A DNA stretch of 64,000 nucleotides from Pleurostoma richardsiae. Taxonomy: Eukaryota; Ascomycota; Sordariomycetes; Calosphaeriales; Pleurostomataceae. How positions within the stretch are numbered: position 1 is the stretch's first letter; every line of letters begins with the position of its first letter. The DNA lies in assembly GCA_030052745.1 (NCBI GenBank), contig JANBVO010000021.1, forward strand, positions 310,001 to 374,000, given 5' to 3'. Of the stretch, positions 11,221 to 23,844 are shown in pieces. The notes under the pieces are model-generated. The model was not told the DNA's origin and did not search any database. It worked only from the letters and a program-made list of their open reading frames with translations. Both the position numbers and the translations under genes were made by a program.

Positions 11221-13408
11221 ACCCGAGCCTCCACCATCTCCTCCTCCTTCTGTCACCCCTTCCCCGACTCGGCCTCTGACTCTAACCCCTCCTACCCCTC
11301 GGCTTCTCTCTTGCGTACCATCTTTGTGCTTCTGTCTCCAGCCGAGGTCATTTCCTCCTTTGGCTCCTCCAATCAAGGCCTGGCTGTATCAGGAGAGCAA
11401 GACGAGTGCCTCTCCCAGTCCGGCTTCCTGGCAAACGTGCGGAATAACTGCCTCCCTGGCATTGCCCGATATCGAATTCTCCGAGCATTTCTCCCGTCTT
11501 CTCGCCATCGTCATCAAGTCAGCCCAGCGAATCCCCCCTTCAAGTCCCCGCGCCCTGCCGTCTGCGGCCACCTGCGGCCCGAACATTGCCTGTCTCTGGT
11601 CGGCAGAGCTGTCGTGGAACTCTACGGACCCTATGGGCTTGAGAGGAACATGATATCACGTTGACGGTGGTTATGGTGACATTGCTTGTCATCTCGAACA
11701 TCTAGGATCAACTTTCCGGCGGTCTACTGTGCCGGAGACGAGTGTCTCCTCCTTTTCTTGCATCTTGTCTTTCTGACGCAACCCACCCCGGCGCGTCTCT
11801 TGAGAATGCACTCTTCTGCATCGGGGATATGCAGCGCACACTTCAGCTGCACCGTCATAAATACAGATATATGTACCTGCTCGGGTGGTGTGGGATCCGG
11901 TGTGGGCAGCGTAGAGGAACACCCCACGTGTGACACACCAAATCAGGCGTCATATAAGCGATGCAGGCGATCGACACCTGACATCCTGTGCGACGTGACA
12001 GACCTCTCACTGCACTAGAGTCGGATGTTCCTCGAGTGAGTTGCGCTGCGCTGCAACTGTCTCAGGTCATGCCAGAGGCTCTTCGCGACTCTGGTCCTGT
12101 GGGAGCCTGCTGAGCATGCTAGACTTGTAATTATCTTATTGAGCCTACAGGTATGAAACCATGGCTGGCCATTCTCGCCATTATCACCATATCATCACCC
12201 CAGAGAGATCGAACCCTTTGCGGTTTCCCAATTCTGGTATAGCTTTCCGGAGAGTTAGCACAACCGGCGCTCGTCCTGGTCTTTCTCAGCTGGGTTCGGT
12301 AAGCCTGACCACGTGCCGAGAAGTTCCCGCAGCGGAAGGTGAGGTGGCATCTCCTCCTTGGCATCCCCGGCACACCGTACCGCTCCCGCGGGCGGCCCTA
12401 GTCGGAAATCTGCCCTGCCAGTTCGCCCGTCGACATGTCCTAGCAGACAAAGGGGCTAAGCCTCCTACACGTCGATTCGCCTCAACCCAAGCACATGGAA
12501 ACCTTTGGGGGGGCAGCTTGCTCCTCTTCGGACGTCGTCTCCGCTGCAAGGCTGCTACGGGGAACGAATTTACACTTCCCCAGCTGGGAAAGGCCTGGCC
12601 CCATCCCTTAGGCGGCGTCTATTGTTCCTCGCCAACGCTCATGGAGCACACGCCCGGCCAGTAAGCGGGATCGCCGGAGGAAGCTGGCCAAGGTGCCAGC
12701 TCCAGCTTGCCTAGGTCCTTCGTTCATGCTTCTTTTTGAAAGGGCGTCTTGCCATCCGGCCATCGAACACCCTTTCTCTGGGACAAGCCCTAGAACCCGC
12801 CTGCGAGACAACCTGTGACATCAAGTTCCAGCGTACCATGGGTTGAAGACAACCCCTGAATCGGACCCTCGAAGTCCAGGATGTAACGTCTTCACTGGGC
12901 GAACTAGCAAGTTATCATTAAGATCGGGAAGGCGTAGACGTAGTGTTGTAGGTGCTAGACTTCTCTCGAGGAGTTGCTCTCGCCCCTCGAGCTTATGTTA
13001 CCTTGCCACACAACTCGTGCTCTTTCAGCTAGGCCATCCAGTGGAGACATTTACATAGCGGCGACAGGACCACAAGGGTTGCCATGATTCGAGACATGAG
13101 TCTCCCAATGCCGTACGTAAAGCACTCGGGGTGAGTTTCAGTGACTTGGGAGACACGTGAAGTTGGACGGCAAATAAGTCTATCTCCTTGTCTGCTTCCC
13201 ACATATTTTTTCTATGTCAAGCTTGAGGTCAGCACCTCCCGCCGCGGAAAAAAAGTTAGTTCACGTGGCCCAAGCCCAGTCGACTGCCTTGCACAGATTA
13301 CTTGCTAGGTTATTCTCTATTTGTCTATCTTCTATATCGAAAAATGTGGGACACATCGTCTTATATACACCCAGATATCGGCACAACACATATATATGTA
13401 TCGCCAGC

Positions 13409-16400
13409 CTAGGAGAGCATCTGCTCCGCAATGACCTTGTACTCCTTCCTCTTCTTGGCCGTCTTCGCGGCCGCCTGCCTCGCGTGCCCGATGGCCCGCG
13501 CCAGGCGCTGGAAGACGTAGTTCTCGCCCGCCCAGGCGACGACCAGATAGACGAGGCCGAGGGCGACGATGTACAGCCTGAAGTCGAGGCTCATGTCCGT
13601 CAGCTGCATCAGCCTGCGCAGCCAGCGGGCCGGGTTGAGGACCATGCAGGCCGTCGCGGCGAGGGTGACGCATATCGTCGCCACGAAGGGCCCTGCAGAG
13701 AGTGCTGTCAGCGACGAGGAGAGCTTCTTGGTCATCGCGCGGGATGGGACAAGGGTGGTGATTCTTACAGTTGCGCCATGCGGGCTGTCGGAATGGCGGC
13801 CCGCCATTGAGCACGACGCCGGCGAGGATGTACTCGAAGCACGAGGTCAGGAAGAGAGCCGTGTTCTCCGAGTTCTGGATGTTGGACTTGTCGCGGTCCA
13901 CGTAGGGCGGGATGAACCTGCGGTGAGGAGAGTCAGCCTCTGCAAAACCACTTTCCTGCAGACAGACGTATGCGCTCGGTGGGGGGCACTTACCACGGCT
14001 GCCGCCGGACGGCGATGAAGGCCGCGGCTTGGACGGCGATGGAGATGCAGATCTGCCCGAGCAGCGGCGTCAGGACCTTGCGGGAGACGAGGTCCGCCGT
14101 CGGCCGCTTCCGAGAGAGCTCTGGGTAGGGTCCGGCCCAGCTCACTAGGGAGATTGTCAGAGATGATAAAAAGAAAAGGGGTACTGAGTAGCGAGGACGT
14201 ACTAAATACGGCGATGGGCAGGATGAGAGCCAGATCGATGAATAGGAACTGCGTATAACGATCAGCACACGCCTCAAAACGCTGCGTTCTGTGCGGCTCA
14301 CCTGGAAGTCCCCCAAGTTGGATGCGGACGCATAGAGGAAGCTGACAGATGTGAACTGTATCGCCGAGTAGAGGCTCATGTACTTGAAGCAACTGAAGCT
14401 CGTTACGAGAGCCGCTCGTCCCTCTCTGGACCGCGTCAGCATCAAACTCTCTGGCCCGGAGGTTGGAGCGGGAGAGGCATACCTGATGACTTCGGGCACG
14501 CAGCTGATGTCGAAGACCCGAGACGTGAAAGGCGCTGCGACCGAGGCTTCAGCCTCGGATAGGGAGATGCCGACGTCGGCCGCCTTGAGCGCGCCACAGT
14601 CGTTGGCGCCATCGCCGCAGAACCCACAGCAGTAGTCGATGCTCTGCAGCTTCTCGACGAGCTCGTGCTTCTCGTCGGGAGACATCCGCGCGTATATCTT
14701 GCCGCATACAAGCATCTATTTCCGGTGAGCTACTGCCAGGGAGATACAGAGGCACTCTACTTACCCTGCGGAGGACTTCCGGTGGAGCGAAGTCTACCAC
14801 CCATCGGAAGACGTCGCCACTGACTGCGAGGGAGTAGTTGCGCAAGTTCGAGATATCGTACGGTAAGGAAGCGTCGCCATTAGCGGGCGGGGGTAAAGGC
14901 TTTTTGATGTTAGTTGACGGTCATGGATGAGACGGGTGCGGAGAGAACATACCAACAAGGTCTTCTCATCTAGTAGATAGATGCTATTGTCGATGCTTTC
15001 CCATTGAAGTTTTGCCTCCGGATCCATGGAGTTGCCTAGTGGTTAAAGTCAGCAAGGAAGACGACTCTCTTGGTGGACTGCCTTTACCTTCGACGAAGCG
15101 AGGCACGAAGCAGTGCGCCGACTTGTTGATCAAGTTGCACTCTCGAGCAACGCTAATGGCTGTCAAGATATTGTCGCCCGTCACCATCACGGCGCCGATA
15201 TTGGATCGCAAGAGCTCGTCCAGCACCGCGGCGGTCGTCGGCTTCAGCTTGTTCTCGAAGATGATGAACCCAACGAAGTCCAGATCGGATTCCACATCGG
15301 TCCGCTTCATCTTCTGTGATTTGACCCAGCTGAGCTTCTTCATGTGCTTCGTGGCGCAGCCGATGACTCGGTAACCCTTATGCGTGTAATAGGCGAGGAG
15401 CTCGTCGTAGTCGGAGGGGACTGCAACCTGTTAGAAAGGGACTTTGCGGAATAGGGACTGGAAGATCAAGTACTCACAGCTCTCAGGCCGGCAGATCTCT
15501 CGCATGCATTCCGGTGCTCCCTTCACGTATATGTCTCCGCTCTGCTGGCCGAATGTCCTGACAATGACACTGGCTCTGCGGAGCTGAGATACAAACTCGA
15601 AAGATTTGAGGATGCCCAATTCCAGCTGTACCTAGGCGAATTTCAGGACCAAGTTGTCCAGCATAGAAGAGGAGATTTACTCACGCTGTGGCCGTCATCG
15701 TCGGCGACTTCAAGTCCCTTCGTCATCTCAGGAGGTGGACGAGCTATGGAGGGAGACAGGCCGCCTTGTTCCTCGTCATCCCGATCTCCTGCGCTTTGTT
15801 GTCCTTCTTCGAACGACCAACCCGTAAACTCAAACATTTTGAGATCCAACGGGTCACCAACTAGCTCGCCGTCGACGGTCCTGAGGGAATGGCATGTGGC
15901 CATGGTATATAGCGCCGCCTTCTGCATGTCATGCTCCTCGCTAGATCCGGTGGCGCCGCTGGGCGGCACCAGACGCGAGCGTTCCGTCACGATGTCGGCG
16001 AACCTCATCGACGGCTTGGACACGAGCCTGACACCCAGCACGTCGAGTCCGTCTTCAGTAAGCGTCCCGGTCTTGTCGAAGCACATGATATCCAACTTGC
16101 CGCCAACGTTAACCCGCTGCGGGCTGATGCAGAAGATCTGCTTCCTCTTGAGGCGGGTCAAGGCAAAGTTCGTGCCAATCGTGAGAGTTGCCGGCAGAGC
16201 CGGAGGAACGACAATTGTGATGAGGTCCAGAGCTCGGACGATGATGAGGTGCCAAGCCAGCCGTAAGCGTATAAAGTTGATAAATGAGGCAATGAAGCCA
16301 ACGAAAGCTATGCAGGCCATCACAGATATGTACCGGAACGAGTCTCGGTAGAACTTGAACCCAGAAGGCTTGGGGAAGAGCATGGAGCGCACCAGTGCCC

Positions 16401-18031
16401 CCTTGGTAGTGTTGAAGCCTGTCCGAACGACCATCGCAAGTGCCACAGCCTCCTCATCCCGGTCCTCCTGCGGTCGTCGAGCACGGATGATTTTCGTTCC
16501 GCAGAACAGAAAGTGGCGTGCGACTTCAGGAGAAGCGTTAGAAGCAGCTAAGTTCATTTCTTTGAGAGTCTCATCAGTCGCAGGGACCTTAGAAACAGGC
16601 ACAGACTCTCCAGTTAGCATGCTCTCGTTGACAATGCAGTCTCCGGTGAGTAGCAAGCTGTCACTGGGGAATTGAGAAAGGCCGGGGTCGGTGATCTCGT
16701 AGATATCTCCAGGGACAAGGTCTCCAGAAGCGATATATTTCCAAAATCCGTTTCTCAGCACTCGCACGTCGCATTCAAATCGCGAGACCTCCCTAAGCCT
16801 CTTCATGGTCGCACGGGTTTCGATCAGAGTGGTTGTTATGCTGCCTACCGACATGAGGAAGATGGCAATGGCGTAGTAATAATACTCGTCGACGGACCAG
16901 AGAATCAAACTCGCGATCTGGAAAACGTAGAACGGATGGAACACCTCGTCAACCAGGAGGCGAAACACGGACTTCTGCTCTATGTCAATGAGGTTAGACC
17001 CAAAGACCAGCTCACGGTGGCTCTTCTCCTCGCTGTCTATCCCTTGCCGGATCGATCGAACGTCGGTCCACCCCGGATCCTTCCACCCATTGCACAGCAT
17101 GAACTTGTCCTTCAAGGGATTGAAGTAGAATCGGACGTAGCGATAGTTGAGGGTTCGAAGCTGCGTGATGATAGGGTCGTTCTCCTCATCAAAGTTATAT
17201 ACCGACGCCTTGATAGAGGAACCAAAGACAGTAGACAAAGGCCTTCCATAAGGCTTACTGTCAACAGTCAAGATGGACATCTCATTCCACTGATTCTCGA
17301 TAACTACCCAGTCGCAGTCACGGATAGAGCTGGGCCGGCCGGTAAGCCAGACGTGCCAACGCGGGAGCCACCGGAAGAGCAGCCACCCCAGACCGAATGT
17401 CGCAACACATATGAACACGTAGGCGGCAAAACCGGCCTTGCTTGTACGAAAACCCGCAATGACAATCGTGAGGTCTTCGTTGACCATGTGGATCTTCTGG
17501 CTGAAACGGCTGACACCGAGCCCGCTGGCGTCCGTGTGCGTGCTGTCACGGCGCAGAAGTCTGGCGCGGACAGAGCTTCTGGACTGAGTGGAGGCTCGTC
17601 TGTGGAGGACATAGTCGTTCTCTGACGCTGTCCTCTCGAGATCGGCAGAGTCTTCCTCGTCCTCGATATCAATGGCGAACGGGATCTCGTCAAGGTCACC
17701 GAAGACGCCAGGCTCTTCGTCCTCCACGGCCTCCTCATCTTCCGGCTCGTCGGGATAGTACGCAAAGCTGGTGACTGAGTCGGCGCGAGATCGTCGGTGG
17801 GAGAACGCGGAGACACTGGTCGGCAAACTCTCGGCCATGGGCCCGGAGTAGAGCTATCGTATTCGTTAGAATGCGCCGCACAGTACGCTCGATCGTGGGC
17901 TCGCGTACCTCATCGTGTGCCATTTCAACATCCTCAAAGACGCTTGTTTTGCTCTGGTTCGAGCTCAGGCGGTACAGCGCCGGGGCGCCATTCCCGTGGG
18001 AAGAGGCGACCTCGTCCTCCGCGCCATCCAT
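13409..18031 (-). CDS. YPK9: P5B-type cation-transporting P-type ATPase (Ypk9/ATP13A2 family)
   Basis: Twelve minus-strand exons give 1327 residues: 17909-18031, 15685-17853, 15478-15631, 15088-15420, 14953-15035, 14765-14899, 14483-14715, 14302-14425, 14203-14248, 13994-14144, 13769-13917 and 13409-13692. The N-terminus is long, acidic and Ser-rich. The first membrane hairpin is near [19 protein letters not shown]. The membrane-4 motif PPALP (about residue 590) marks the P5B branch, since P5A enzymes have PPELP. The phosphorylation site is [10 protein letters not shown] (D about 633) and the hinge motif [11 protein letters not shown] is at about 1033. Family members sit in the vacuole or lysosome membrane, export polyamines to the cytosol and protect against metals; that role is known for yeast and human relatives and inferred here. 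The 55-nt first intron has a clear TTCTAACG branch site. All catalytic motifs are intact. Confidence 0.93.
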
Positions 18032-19247
18032 GTTTGCTGAGTTCGTGGCCACTGCTCCTAGCCCCGGTAGAGACAGCGGCTCTCTGCTGCGCTTAGCATG
18101 GAATGAGAATGAACGCGAAGCTCAGCGTCAGTCGCATTGAGCCATCGCATCCAAAAACAAAATATGTTCAGGGTTTTGCAAGAAGCTTCTCCCTGCAGGC
18201 GACAGGTGATGCATGTGTCTCCGATTGTGGGAGGGTCTTTTCCCACGGTACCTTAGTACCTGCCTATCCTATTCGACGTCATTGGTGGGATGAACCCCTG
18301 GCTGACAGTTGCATGTGGCTAAGTCGTAAGCCTCTTGTGGCTGGTGAGACAAATCAAGAGCAACTTGGTACTAACAGGTGATTTAGCCCAATCACCACAA
18401 CTATAATGGGCTAGACGTCAAACCTGTTAGTGTACTAATACTTTTGGTTCGCATAGTAGACACTGTCGCCCGTTGATCATGCTACAGCTTTGGGGATGCA
18501 CATTTGCGACCTTTGCTCTCTGTGTTCATGTCTCTTCTATTTCCGCTGCCCTGTCCTCTTTTTATATCATCCATCAATTCAATAAAGGGGCTTCTCAAGC
18601 CGTAGAAGCGGCGCTCACCAGCTAGGCTACAACCACCTGGGGAGCCCGAGAAATTCCTTCACTGGAGAGGCAGAAGTGGAGGGAGCCCACATAACCAGAA
18701 TCAGATCATGGCAGCTTCAAAAGATCGATTTAGAAACCCTCTATTCCTCTATCTGACCCCCGTAGACCTCCCCTGCTTGCGTCTCTGCGTTGTCTGATCG
18801 TGCGTCGCGTGCCCGGCTTCCCCATCTGGCCTGTCGAGCCTGTCAGACGACGTCTCGCACGGCCATGTCCGTCTGTTGGTTCGCTTGACGTCACGACGTC
18901 GCAGCACCATTGGCTGCTCCTGTGCGCGTCCTGCAGGCAAAAACGCAGCCATGTCGCTCCTCGCGATGGCCGTGAGGTTCCAGAACGCCCTGCAGAGTCT
19001 GCCTGCGCTGGGTCGCTACAAGTGTGTGAGAACCCGGTCGAGTCAGACGCGGGGTCGCTTCCCAGGGAAAAGCTCGTCCGATGCCCTCGATAAGAGCGCG
19101 CCATGCCCGCCGATTTAGGGCGAAAACGCTGGCCTAGCCTCCTGGAAGACCTCTTGCTATTCTTCAGTTTCTGCACAGGATATGCCCGATCTCATTTGCA
19201 TCAAGCGATAGAAGAGATATCAGAAAGGGGTCGTTGAGCAACTCACA
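18032..19247. promoter_or_regulatory. Divergent intergenic region
   Basis: This lies between the starts of the minus-strand P5B ATPase and the plus-strand hypothetical gene at 19248. It probably carries both promoters. No RNA gene, repeat or credible reading frame is seen. Confidence 0.4.
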
Positions 19248-20060
19248 ATGCCATCCAAACTCTCCATACCCTTCTCATTCGGGCGCCGGTCCAACCCCAG
19301 CCTTGACCTCTCTTCGGGTCCGGCGCAACAAGGGGCCCAACCCCCGCCGTCATCCCGCCGCTCTTCGGATCCGACCCACGCCCGCGCAGCGGCAACAACG
19401 CCAAGCCACGCCGACGACCTGCCACTCACCGTGCAAGACGCCATCGTCGCCGAGCAATGGACGGAGCACCTCCGCCAGCAGCAGCAGCAACAGCACGGGT
19501 CTGCCTCCGGCCCCGCCACCGACGCCCCGCTCCCCCTATACGCATCCACCCTCGTCGCGGCCGGCGTGTGCGACTCCGCTCGCGACGCCGAGACCGTGCG
19601 GCGCGCGCTGCTGGGCGCGGGCCTCCTCCGCCCCGACGACGGCGGAACGCCGCACACGGGTGCGGTGGAGCCGGCGGGCCTGCCGCGGCTGGTGCGCGTG
19701 CTGAGCGTGCCGGCGTGCAAGGTGCTGCTGCGGGTGCTGTTCTTCTGGGAGGACGAGGTGGTGCGGCTGCGGCGGTACGCGGACGAGGAGGCGCAGCTGA
19801 GGGAGGCGCTGAGGGGGCTGAGGGGGGAGAGGACGTCGCTGGGAGACGAGGATGAGGGAGAGGAGGAGGGCGAGGAGGCCGGTGGGGACGGTGAAGGAGA
19901 AGAGGCGGTGCGGCAGGAGAGGAGGGAGGAGAGGGAGAGGCTGGATAAGATGATCAGGGAGGTGGAGTTCCGGATCAAGGCGGTCGCGCTGAGGAAGAGG
20001 GTGCTGCCGAGCCGGAGGGGGGTGGAGGATGAATTGCCCAGGTACGACGCTGAGTGGTGA
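19248..20060 (+). CDS. Hypothetical protein with C-terminal coiled coil
   Basis: A single 270-residue exon. Residues 1-60 are Ser/Pro-rich and disordered, and a poly-Gln run lies near residue 80. Residues about 90-165 form an Ala/Leu-rich helical domain containing PRLVRVLSVPACKVLLRVLF. The end is a charged helix broken by a Glu/Gly insert, then LDKMIREVEFRIKAVALRKR. The last residues (DELPRYDAEW) resemble a short LPxY tail seen at the end of several fungal proteins. Third-position GC is very high, which supports coding. No domain or function is recognised. The 3' end converges on the nitroreductase-family gene. Confidence 0.7.
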   Translation: MPSKLSIPFSFGRRSNPSLDLSSGPAQQGAQPPPSSRRSSDPTHARAAATTPSHADDLPLTVQDAIVAEQWTEHLRQQQQQQHGSASGPATDAPLPLYASTLVAAGVCDSARDAETVRRALLGAGLLRPDDGGTPHTGAVEPAGLPRLVRVLSVPACKVLLRVLFFWEDEVVRLRRYADEEAQLREALRGLRGERTSLGDEDEGEEEGEEAGGDGEGEEAVRQERREERERLDKMIREVEFRIKAVALRKRVLPSRRGVEDELPRYDAEW

Positions 20061-20444
20061 TGGCTAAGAGAGCGGTCCTGCAAATTCGTGCTGCAGTGTG
20101 GTAATGAGTTACCTGCGTCGGCGGTGGCGCATGGGATGGGACGAGTCTACGTAACTGTGCGCATGGATGGAGGATATACCCAATAGTTCTTAGTTACCTA
20201 CGGTTCTGCAATTACCCCTTTCTTACCAAGATCACACTGGCAAGGTCGTTGATGTATGTTTGTGTCAAAAGTGCAACAGGTCTATTAGAGTTTCTATCTC
20301 TATCCTAGCGACCCATGAATACGCTCGTCGCAATGCAGCAGGGACCGCGCAAGGTCCCAAAATGTGATGCGACCTGCATGTCACATCCCTCCGCGGTATA
20401 TACAACTACTCCGTCCTCTCTCCGAAGCGCGGAACCTCCAGCGC
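20061..20444. other. Short convergent spacer
   Basis: Holds the 3' flanks of the hypothetical gene and the nitroreductase-family gene. Nothing else is seen. Confidence 0.5.
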
Positions 20445-21282
20445 TTAAGCGCCGTAGACCTTGAAGCGCTCCTCGATGGGCTGGAACTCCTTGGGGCCGG
20501 CCTCGCCGGTGCGGCCACCGAAGTTGAGCTGGGCGTTGAGCTTCCACGAGGAGGGGATCTTCCACTCGGCGGCGACGCGCTCGTCGATCAGCGGGTTGTA
20601 GTGCTGCAGGTTGGCGCCCAGGCCCTCGGCCTCAAGGGCGGTCCAGACGGTGTGCTGCAGCATGCCGTCCGACTGGGTGGCCCAGCCGGGGAACTTGTCG
20701 GCGTACAGGGGGAACTTGGCCTGCAGGGCGTGGACGGGCTCCTCGTCCTCAAAGAAGAGAACCTGCAGCAGACTGTGTTAGCGTTCCCCTTTTCTTCGAA
20801 TTTAGGGTCTGTCGTGTGATGGGGAGTGTAGGACTTACCGAGCCGGCGGCACCCTTGAACATGGCCAGCTTCTGGCCGGTGGGCTCCCAGGCGTCGGCGG
20901 GGACAACGGCCTTGAGGATCTCGGCGGTGATGTCCCACAGCTTCTCGTGCTCGGCGCCGAACAGGACAAGGACGCGGTTGGACTGGGAGTTGAAGCTGCT
21001 GGGGACGTGCAGCAGGGCCTCCTTAACGATCTCCTGGATGCGCTCCTTGCTGATGGGCAGCTCCTTGCTCAGCGGGTAGTACGTGCGCCGGTTCTTGACG
21101 TTCTCGAGGATCGTCGCGGCGGACACGGTCTTGCTGGTGGACATCTTGGCGATTTGCTGGGCTGGGGGAGCGGTAGCGGTGATAGGGGATGCGCTGCGGA
21201 CTGCGGCTAGGGATGTGGCGGCTTTTGCGGATGGCTTCAAGCTCGAGATGGCTCTGGAGAAGGTCTGAGAGAGACGGTTCAT
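20445..21282 (-). CDS. Nitroreductase-family protein (Frm2/Hbn1-like)
   Basis: Two exons (20839-21282 and 20445-20762) separated by a 76-nt intron with a GTAAGT donor give 253 residues. The core starts at about residue 52 with ILENVKNRRTYYPLSKELPI, the FMN-contacting Arg-rich start of the nitroreductase fold. It continues with VPSSFNSQSNRVLVLFG and ends with SWKLNAQLNFGGRTG and ERFKVYGA. This matches the fungal Frm2/Hbn1 group, linked in yeast to fatty-acid signalling and oxidative stress. The first 45 residues are Ser/Ala/Arg-rich without acidic residues and resemble a mitochondrial presequence. An internal Met (MSTSKTVSAATILEN) could give a cytosolic form. The enzyme assignment is firm; location and substrate are inferred. 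Confidence 0.87.
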
Positions 21283-23844
21283 ACGAAACGTTGTTGGGAT
21301 GGTTTGCTAGAGAAGAGAGGACTTGTTCACTCGATGATGGGGAGAAACACGCAACTGTGATCGACACCCGGGAGCCCCTGGGTCTTTATACCTTTCGAGA
21401 TCGTGAAATGGAACCCCTCCCCCTCCACGACTCGCACGGTGCCGAACCACCCCTACCCACTTCGCCCGGCAACGAAAGAAGGTGTGTCTTGCGCGCTTGG
21501 CTACATGCCAGCCATGCTAGCCAAACTTTTGGCTCAGGGAGGGCCGTGGCGTGGAGGGACGACCCTCGGTGGGCTCCGCCTGCGATGCCGCGCGGGCTCC
21601 GGATTGGCCAGAGGCTCGACGACAATTGTGATTTCGAAGCATTCGATAATCAGGACCCGCTGACTTATTGAGCGGTTTCAGTGCTGCGGTGGAGGATTTC
21701 ATGTGGGGAGCAGGACAAAATCGGAATGGCGCCATCACTGCGGAGGATCTCTTGGCAGAGCCCTTGCAGCCATGGCCCCTCCGCCGGCAAGCTCTCCGGG
21801 CGTCGATTTGCTGATCGAGCTGCTTCTAGGAACTTCTACTCTGCACGTTGAGTACGCCACGAGCCACGGGAAGCTGGGACCCGAGAACCGCCTACATACA
21901 CTAGTAAAAGAAGGTGTCTACAGCGTATGATATTGCGCGATAGAACAGGACAGGGGTCGTATTCGGAGCCGGAAACAAGTCGTTCTGTATCCCACGGGCT
22001 CGTCCTCATCTTTGCCTCCGGCCGATGAGGCCTGTCGTCTTTACCAAACTATCAGTGAAGTTGACAGAAGCTGCTTCGCGAAAGGGCCAAGCGCCGTATT
22101 TCCGAACATCCGGGCGCTGTGACAGTAGAAAATCCCCTTCCGGCAGGGGTTTCTGCAAGCCACTCCGGCTTGTATCCTGCTGTCAGAACCTTATATTCTC
22201 TAACTAGAAGCGTCGTCTGCGGCAGCACGTCTCTGAGATTCTCTGTACTGTGTAGAGTGTACCCGTCAAGCCCGTTAGCCTGTCCCCCGCATACTTCGCC
22301 TCGCCAGGTGAAGAAATCAATTGACTTCGCAAGTGCGCCGGGCCGGGAGTCCCTTAACCTCATCACGCGCGAGGCGTAAAACCGCCCCTCGTACGAGTCG
22401 CCGCGCGCCAACAGCCGCAAGGAATTGAACTGCTCCCCCGGATGTGGCAATTGGCAAAGCTTCCCGCGAAGAGTGCCGCAACAATTGAATCTATCAACCT
22501 GCACGGTGTAAAGCTCTAGCCGAAATCTCCGGCGATATGCCTAAATGGACCCCCTATCATGCAGATGCTGCCTCATGTAGCTGATTCGAATCTCGACGCT
22601 GCTCATGCAATTCTGGGAAGAGAGTGAAGTGAAGCTACGCGGGATTACGAATTGCTTATCAAACCACCGAAGACACCCCTGTCTTCCCGCGCGGCTCGGC
22701 AATTTCCAGGGCGCCGCTCCGAACAACTGTGAGGTGGGCGTGCCGCGTGCATGAGCTTCCCGGTCATGGCGTCGTCTTTTGCCATACGAGGGTCAAATGG
22801 CATCGTCGGGATCCTTCTTCGTTGAGCCTGATGCAACAGGCGACAACCCCAGTTCCTGATGCCACTGGAATGCGCTTTTCTTACAATGTCAGGCAAGTTG
22901 GTAACGAAGGGACAAACTCCGTCGGTATAACCCCGAACTGACCGGAGAAAATCTTAAAGCCCTTATGCCCGTTCACCCTTCCCAGTAGAGCAGAGACACA
23001 TTGGTGAGGTAGGTCAATATCAATTATGGTACAGGCACTTCTCGGCATTCCGATGCCTCTGCCGACTGTGAGATTGAGCATCGTCCGCAATTGACCGATC
23101 TTGAAGGCCGTATGGGGCGCCGTAGCCGATATGTCCGTAACTCCGCGGGCCTCTACCCCCGTACATCCGTAAGACTGGGCTGAATACACCGAGAAGACCG
23201 AACTCTACGGAGCTAGGAACACCGCATAAAACGTCGCCGGTCGCCAGGTCTCCCTCGTAACGAGTTTCATCAATCTCATGCGCTTATCATTCAGCTGCTG
23301 ATCGCTTGCTGCTTGCTATTGGCCCCTATGTACAGGTAGGAAAAGCCGTCTCGTCTCTGCTTATATACCCTCCTCAGCAAAGCGACGACCGAAAGAACTT
23401 TGTGAGGACCAGACGCGACAGCGGGAAAGGGAACAAGTCTCCCCTGCCAGGCAGCTTGCTGCCTGGTCTGCTTATGATTTTGGGAAAGCGACAGAGAGAA
23501 ACACAAAACGCCTAGTCCTCATGAAGAGAGTTGATGGTCTCTCTGTTCTTTCTCTAGCCAGCCAATGCAAGAAAAGCTTCTTTCCATATCTCTCGATTAC
23601 CGCGAGTCCGATGGATTATACCGACAAGGAAAACAATAGTTCCTCCTGCCTCTCTTTGAGGGCTTCTTTTGGGTTCAGTTTCCGAAATGCTCGCGCAAGC
23701 AGTCTAGTTTGTAATGCCGGCACTCCAGTGCCTTTTTGGTGAAGCTCGATCGTGAGCACCTTGTGTTTAGCGGGAAAAAGGAGAGAAACCCAAGACGGAA
23801 CGCGCCGACCGGGAGACCGTAGGGGGTGGGTGCCGTGAGGCAGA
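21283..23844. other. Gene-poor spacer with orphan frames
   Basis: The first part is the promoter side of the nitroreductase-family gene. Two minus-strand frames, 22052-22504 (150 codons) and 22881-23189 (102 codons), have balanced amino-acid composition and are more protein-like than the surrounding frames. I recognise neither, and neither has clear splice partners. They may be fragments of a decayed gene or chance frames. No RNA gene is seen. Confidence 0.35.

Larger units (their letters stand above)
9344..13408. other. 4-kb gene-free gap between convergent genes
   Basis: The flanking genes point toward each other, so neither promoter is expected here, yet the gap is over 4 kb. It holds a TTCACGGC tandem repeat (9707-9739), a TACC run (9938-9951) and a strong CT-rich tract (11166-11220) of the kind found just upstream of fungal transcription starts. 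A 341-codon plus-strand frame (10639-11664) runs through this low-complexity DNA and has no protein-like features. An unrecognised plus-strand transcript, a non-coding RNA or a decayed gene could lie at about 11.3-12.7 kb. Confidence 0.45.

Noticed and set aside
10639-11664. 341-codon plus-strand open frame
   Set aside because: It is driven by CT-rich low-complexity sequence and encodes long Ser/Leu runs. No conserved motif is seen.
12161-12664. 167-codon plus-strand frame in the 4-kb gap
   Set aside because: No domain, atypical Arg/Pro/Thr/Gly composition and no supporting splice structure; retained only as part of the unexplained gap.
16672-17625. 317-codon frame antisense to the P5B ATPase
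   Set aside because: It lies entirely within exon 2 of the ATPase, which has intact catalytic motifs; the antisense frame has none.
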